The notes under the pieces: model-generated
The model's input: the letters and a program-made list of their open reading frames with translations, nothing else
What the model was told of the DNA's origin: nothing
Database searches by the model: none
In this document: positions 62,268 to 64,000 of the stretch, piece after piece
Layout of the letters: every line of letters starts with the position of its first letter
Position numbering within the stretch: the stretch's first letter is position 1
DNA from: Peronospora farinosa
Taxonomy: Eukaryota; Oomycota; Peronosporomycetes; Peronosporales; Peronosporaceae
Assembly (NCBI GenBank): GCA_947646735.1
Contig: CANTFK010000877.1
Coordinates: forward strand, 273,586 to 337,585
DNA length: 64,000 nucleotides
Direction of reading: 5' to 3'
Program-made: the position numbers and the translations under genes

Positions 62268-63291
62268 GTGATGAACCTCCTCACGCAACGCGAGATTATT
62301 TCTCGCCATTTGAGTGACCTCGAATGGAATGCGGTTCAGCGTATGGCTGAAAACATCGACAACCCTGCCGTTTGTGCCATGTTGCTCTCTCTTAGCGGAG
62401 ACGACCAACATGCAACCATCGCCAAGTTCATACAACATGAACTTGACGAAGTCGTAAAGAAACTCACCTTGCTACAGGAGCAAGGTTCTCAACAGGTTTA
62501 CCTGTTGAGAGAACAAGGCGCTCAACAAGCTGACTTGTTGATGCAGCAGGGTGCCCAACAGTCTGAACTGTTGAGACAACAGCAGGCTAGTGCTGTTGCT
62601 GCCGGTTCGACGTGTATACGTCGACCCGAGTCCTTGAAGATTGATGTCTCCAAGTACAAGGCAGTCGAAAGCGACTCCTTGTTGAGATGGTTCGTCGAGC
62701 TCGACGATGCCATTGAGGCTCGTCGCATCGATGACGATGCGATGAAGGTCAAGTTCGCCATGTCGAACTTGGCAGGACGTGCGAAAGCTTGGGCCTTAGG
62801 GCTCAAACTGCACGACCCATACGTTTTCCCAACGTATGACGTCTTCAAGGCGCGGCTCAAACACACGTTTGAATCGCCTCGCGCCTAATTCAGGGCTCGG
62901 GCTGAGCTCCTGGATTTGAAACAGGGTAAGCGTGATATACACGCTTACGCCCAACACGTACGATACCTCGTTAGCTGTATCGTACTGAACCCAATCGATG
63001 AACACACGCAGGTTACTGTGTTCATCAGATGGTACTGTCAAGACCCACCTGTTCCGCTTGGAGCTAGAATCGCTGGATCAAGCGATCTCTGCAGCGGAAC
63101 AGGAGGACTTTAGCCTACAACAGGCTCACGTTCACTCGGGATCCTATCGTCCACCGAGACGACAGGAGGGCGGAGGTCCAGAACCAATGGACCTCTCCTA
63201 TGTAGAGAGCGAGCGACCTCGCTCTCCAGGGTACAAGCGATTGCAAAAGTGCAATCGCTTTCAAAAGATGGGCCACTACGCTTGTGATTGA
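62268..63291 (+). pseudogene. gag: Gag of second gypsy element, disrupted
   Basis: Frame 62268-62888 encodes an N-terminal coiled coil with heptad-like repeats (LLQEQGSQQVYLLREQGAQQ, ADLLMQQGAQQSELLRQQQ). The capsid region follows: LKIDVSKYKAVESDSLLRWF, FAMSNLAGRAKAWALGL and FPTYDVFKARLKHTFESPRA. A TAA at 62886-62888 interrupts it, and the frame goes on as FRARAELLDLKQGKRDIHAY. After a frameshift near 63045 comes EPMDLSYVESERP and a damaged zinc knuckle KCNRFQKMGHYACD, in which the second Cys of C-x2-C is Phe. Not functional as it stands. Confidence 0.75.
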
Positions 63292-63479
63292 AGTGCCCTA
63301 CGCCCAGTGTCTCGTAACACTGGGAGTGACGATCGACCGTCTGCCAAGAAGGGCCAGAGACGTGGGTCACACGTTGCTGCGAAATCGCAACAACGTGGTG
63401 GACCATCAAAAAACGGTCGGGGTCAGTAAGGGCGGAGCGCTCTACTGATCCAGCAACGTCAAGAGAGTTCGCGGGACTC

Positions 63480-63908
63480 TTGACGAAGGTTGCTCCCAAC
63501 ACACAGTCACTGTGTGTTGCCGCTCCCAGTGACGAGGTATCCCTCATCACATTGATGAACGAAGTGACAAAGAACATGTCACTTCGCGCCCTAGTTGATT
63601 GGGAGGCGTCAAACGACTTTGTTCGACGCCAATCGCTAGATGATCGTAGGCTCAAATATGTTGAGCGCGAGACCCCTCCAACAAGGATGGCGGTGCGCCT
63701 TGCAACTGGCGCATCCGTAACAGTAAAGAAACGTGTAGTGGGAATTCACTACACGCTTGAAGGCAAAAAGTACGATGATGATTTCATCGTACTTGACCTG
63801 GATGACAAATTTGATGTCATCCTAGGATTACCATGGCTCAGAAGGTATGAGCCATGGGTCAGCTGGCAGCATCGAACCGTGAAGATGCCTGCCGCTTGTT
63901 CCATCTGA
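63480..63908 (+). pseudogene. Retropepsin-like protease of second gypsy element, altered active site
   Basis: The frame shows MSLRALVDWEASNDFVRRQS where family members have D-S/T-G-A. Asp is kept but the following Ser/Thr-Gly is Trp-Glu. It continues with MAVRLATGASVTVKKRVVG, FIVLDLDDKFDVILGLPWLR and RYEPWVSWQHRTVK, the normal end of gypsy proteases. It is closely similar in layout to the protease at 54788-55591. With D-W-E-A it is unlikely to be catalytic. Confidence 0.75.
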
Positions 63909-64000
63909 TGAACATCAAATTTGTCATCCAGGTCAAGTACGATGAAATCGTCATCGTACTTTACCTGGATGACAAATTTGATGTTATCCTAGGATTATTA
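63907..64000. repeat. Fold-back duplication of the protease segment
   Basis: Two arms: 63911-63945 (ATCAAATTTGTCATCCAGGT...) and 63951-63988 (...ACCTGGATGACAAATTTGAT) are reverse complements with one mismatch near the centre. The right arm and onwards also repeat 63787-63836 of the protease directly (TCATCGTACTTGACCTGGAT, then GACAAATTTGATGT). Confidence 0.85.

Larger units (their letters stand above)
62108..64000 (+). mobile_element. Second gypsy element, 5' part, decayed and cut by window end
   Basis: A partial LTR ends CTATTACA at 62207, followed by CC and TGGTAGCATTTCGTGG (primer-binding site). Gag-like (62253-63291) and protease-like (63480-63908) frames follow. The PBS context CTATTACACCTGGTAG is the same as at 57679-57694, so the two elements are related families. 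The region is disrupted by a stop in gag, frameshifts and a fold-back after the protease. Confidence 0.7.

Overview
This is a eukaryotic nuclear contig, most probably from a peronosporalean oomycete (Phytophthora or a downy mildew). Genes are compact and sit on both strands. Introns are few, mostly 58-110 bases, with GT...AG ends. The gene set is stramenopile-like: an ACT-domain Raf-like kinase, a bZIP protein with an unusual C-terminal domain, and a CE2-type esterase. The right third is packed with Ty3/gypsy chromovirus and LINE copies. I saw no rRNA, tRNA or CRISPR array. The species cannot be fixed from sequence alone.

Bases 1-26432 are a housekeeping block. In order: TRAPPC4 (+), a CE2/SGNH esterase (+), Xaa-Pro aminopeptidase (+), a coiled-coil protein (-), a dead flavin amine oxidase (+), cyclin L (-), tRNA-splicing endonuclease SEN2 (+), an equilibrative nucleoside transporter (-), a new three-exon 170-residue protein (+), a 3.6 kb gene-poor stretch, a PX-domain protein (+), Ap4A phosphorylase (-), a REX/SDN-type exonuclease (+), URB2 (+) and a REX1-B domain protein (+). 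Three head-to-head pairs (cyclin L/SEN2, ENT/170-aa protein, Ap4A phosphorylase/exonuclease) are only 100-137 bases apart and carry CCAAT boxes, so they probably share bidirectional promoters.

Bases 26433-47721 hold lineage-specific pairs and further housekeeping genes. Two divergent genes (27380-30139 and 30470-32347) share a small Cys-plus-coiled-coil module. One has three copies of an unnamed ~80-residue domain; the other has three CCHC zinc fingers and an upstream ORF that overlaps its start codon. Two divergent membrane-protein paralogues (32903-34237 and 35624-36916) look like degenerate CDP-diacylglycerol synthases and flank a LINE fragment. Then come the spliceosomal RING protein RNF113/CWC24 (-), glutaredoxin (-), a DinB-like protein (-), the bZIP gene (+) and the ACT/Raf-like kinase (+).

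Bases 47722-64000 are nested mobile DNA. A ~1.3 kb fold-back element (47722-48942 plus 57051-57120) is split by a complete 8.1 kb chromovirus (48943-57045; 640-base LTRs, ACTTA target duplication, minus-strand gag-pol). That chromovirus also carries a ~430-codon ORF in the opposite direction. To the right are a second LTR with primer-binding site, a decayed 5'-truncated LINE with reverse transcriptase and RNase H, and the decayed 5' part of a second gypsy element that ends in a small fold-back at the window edge.
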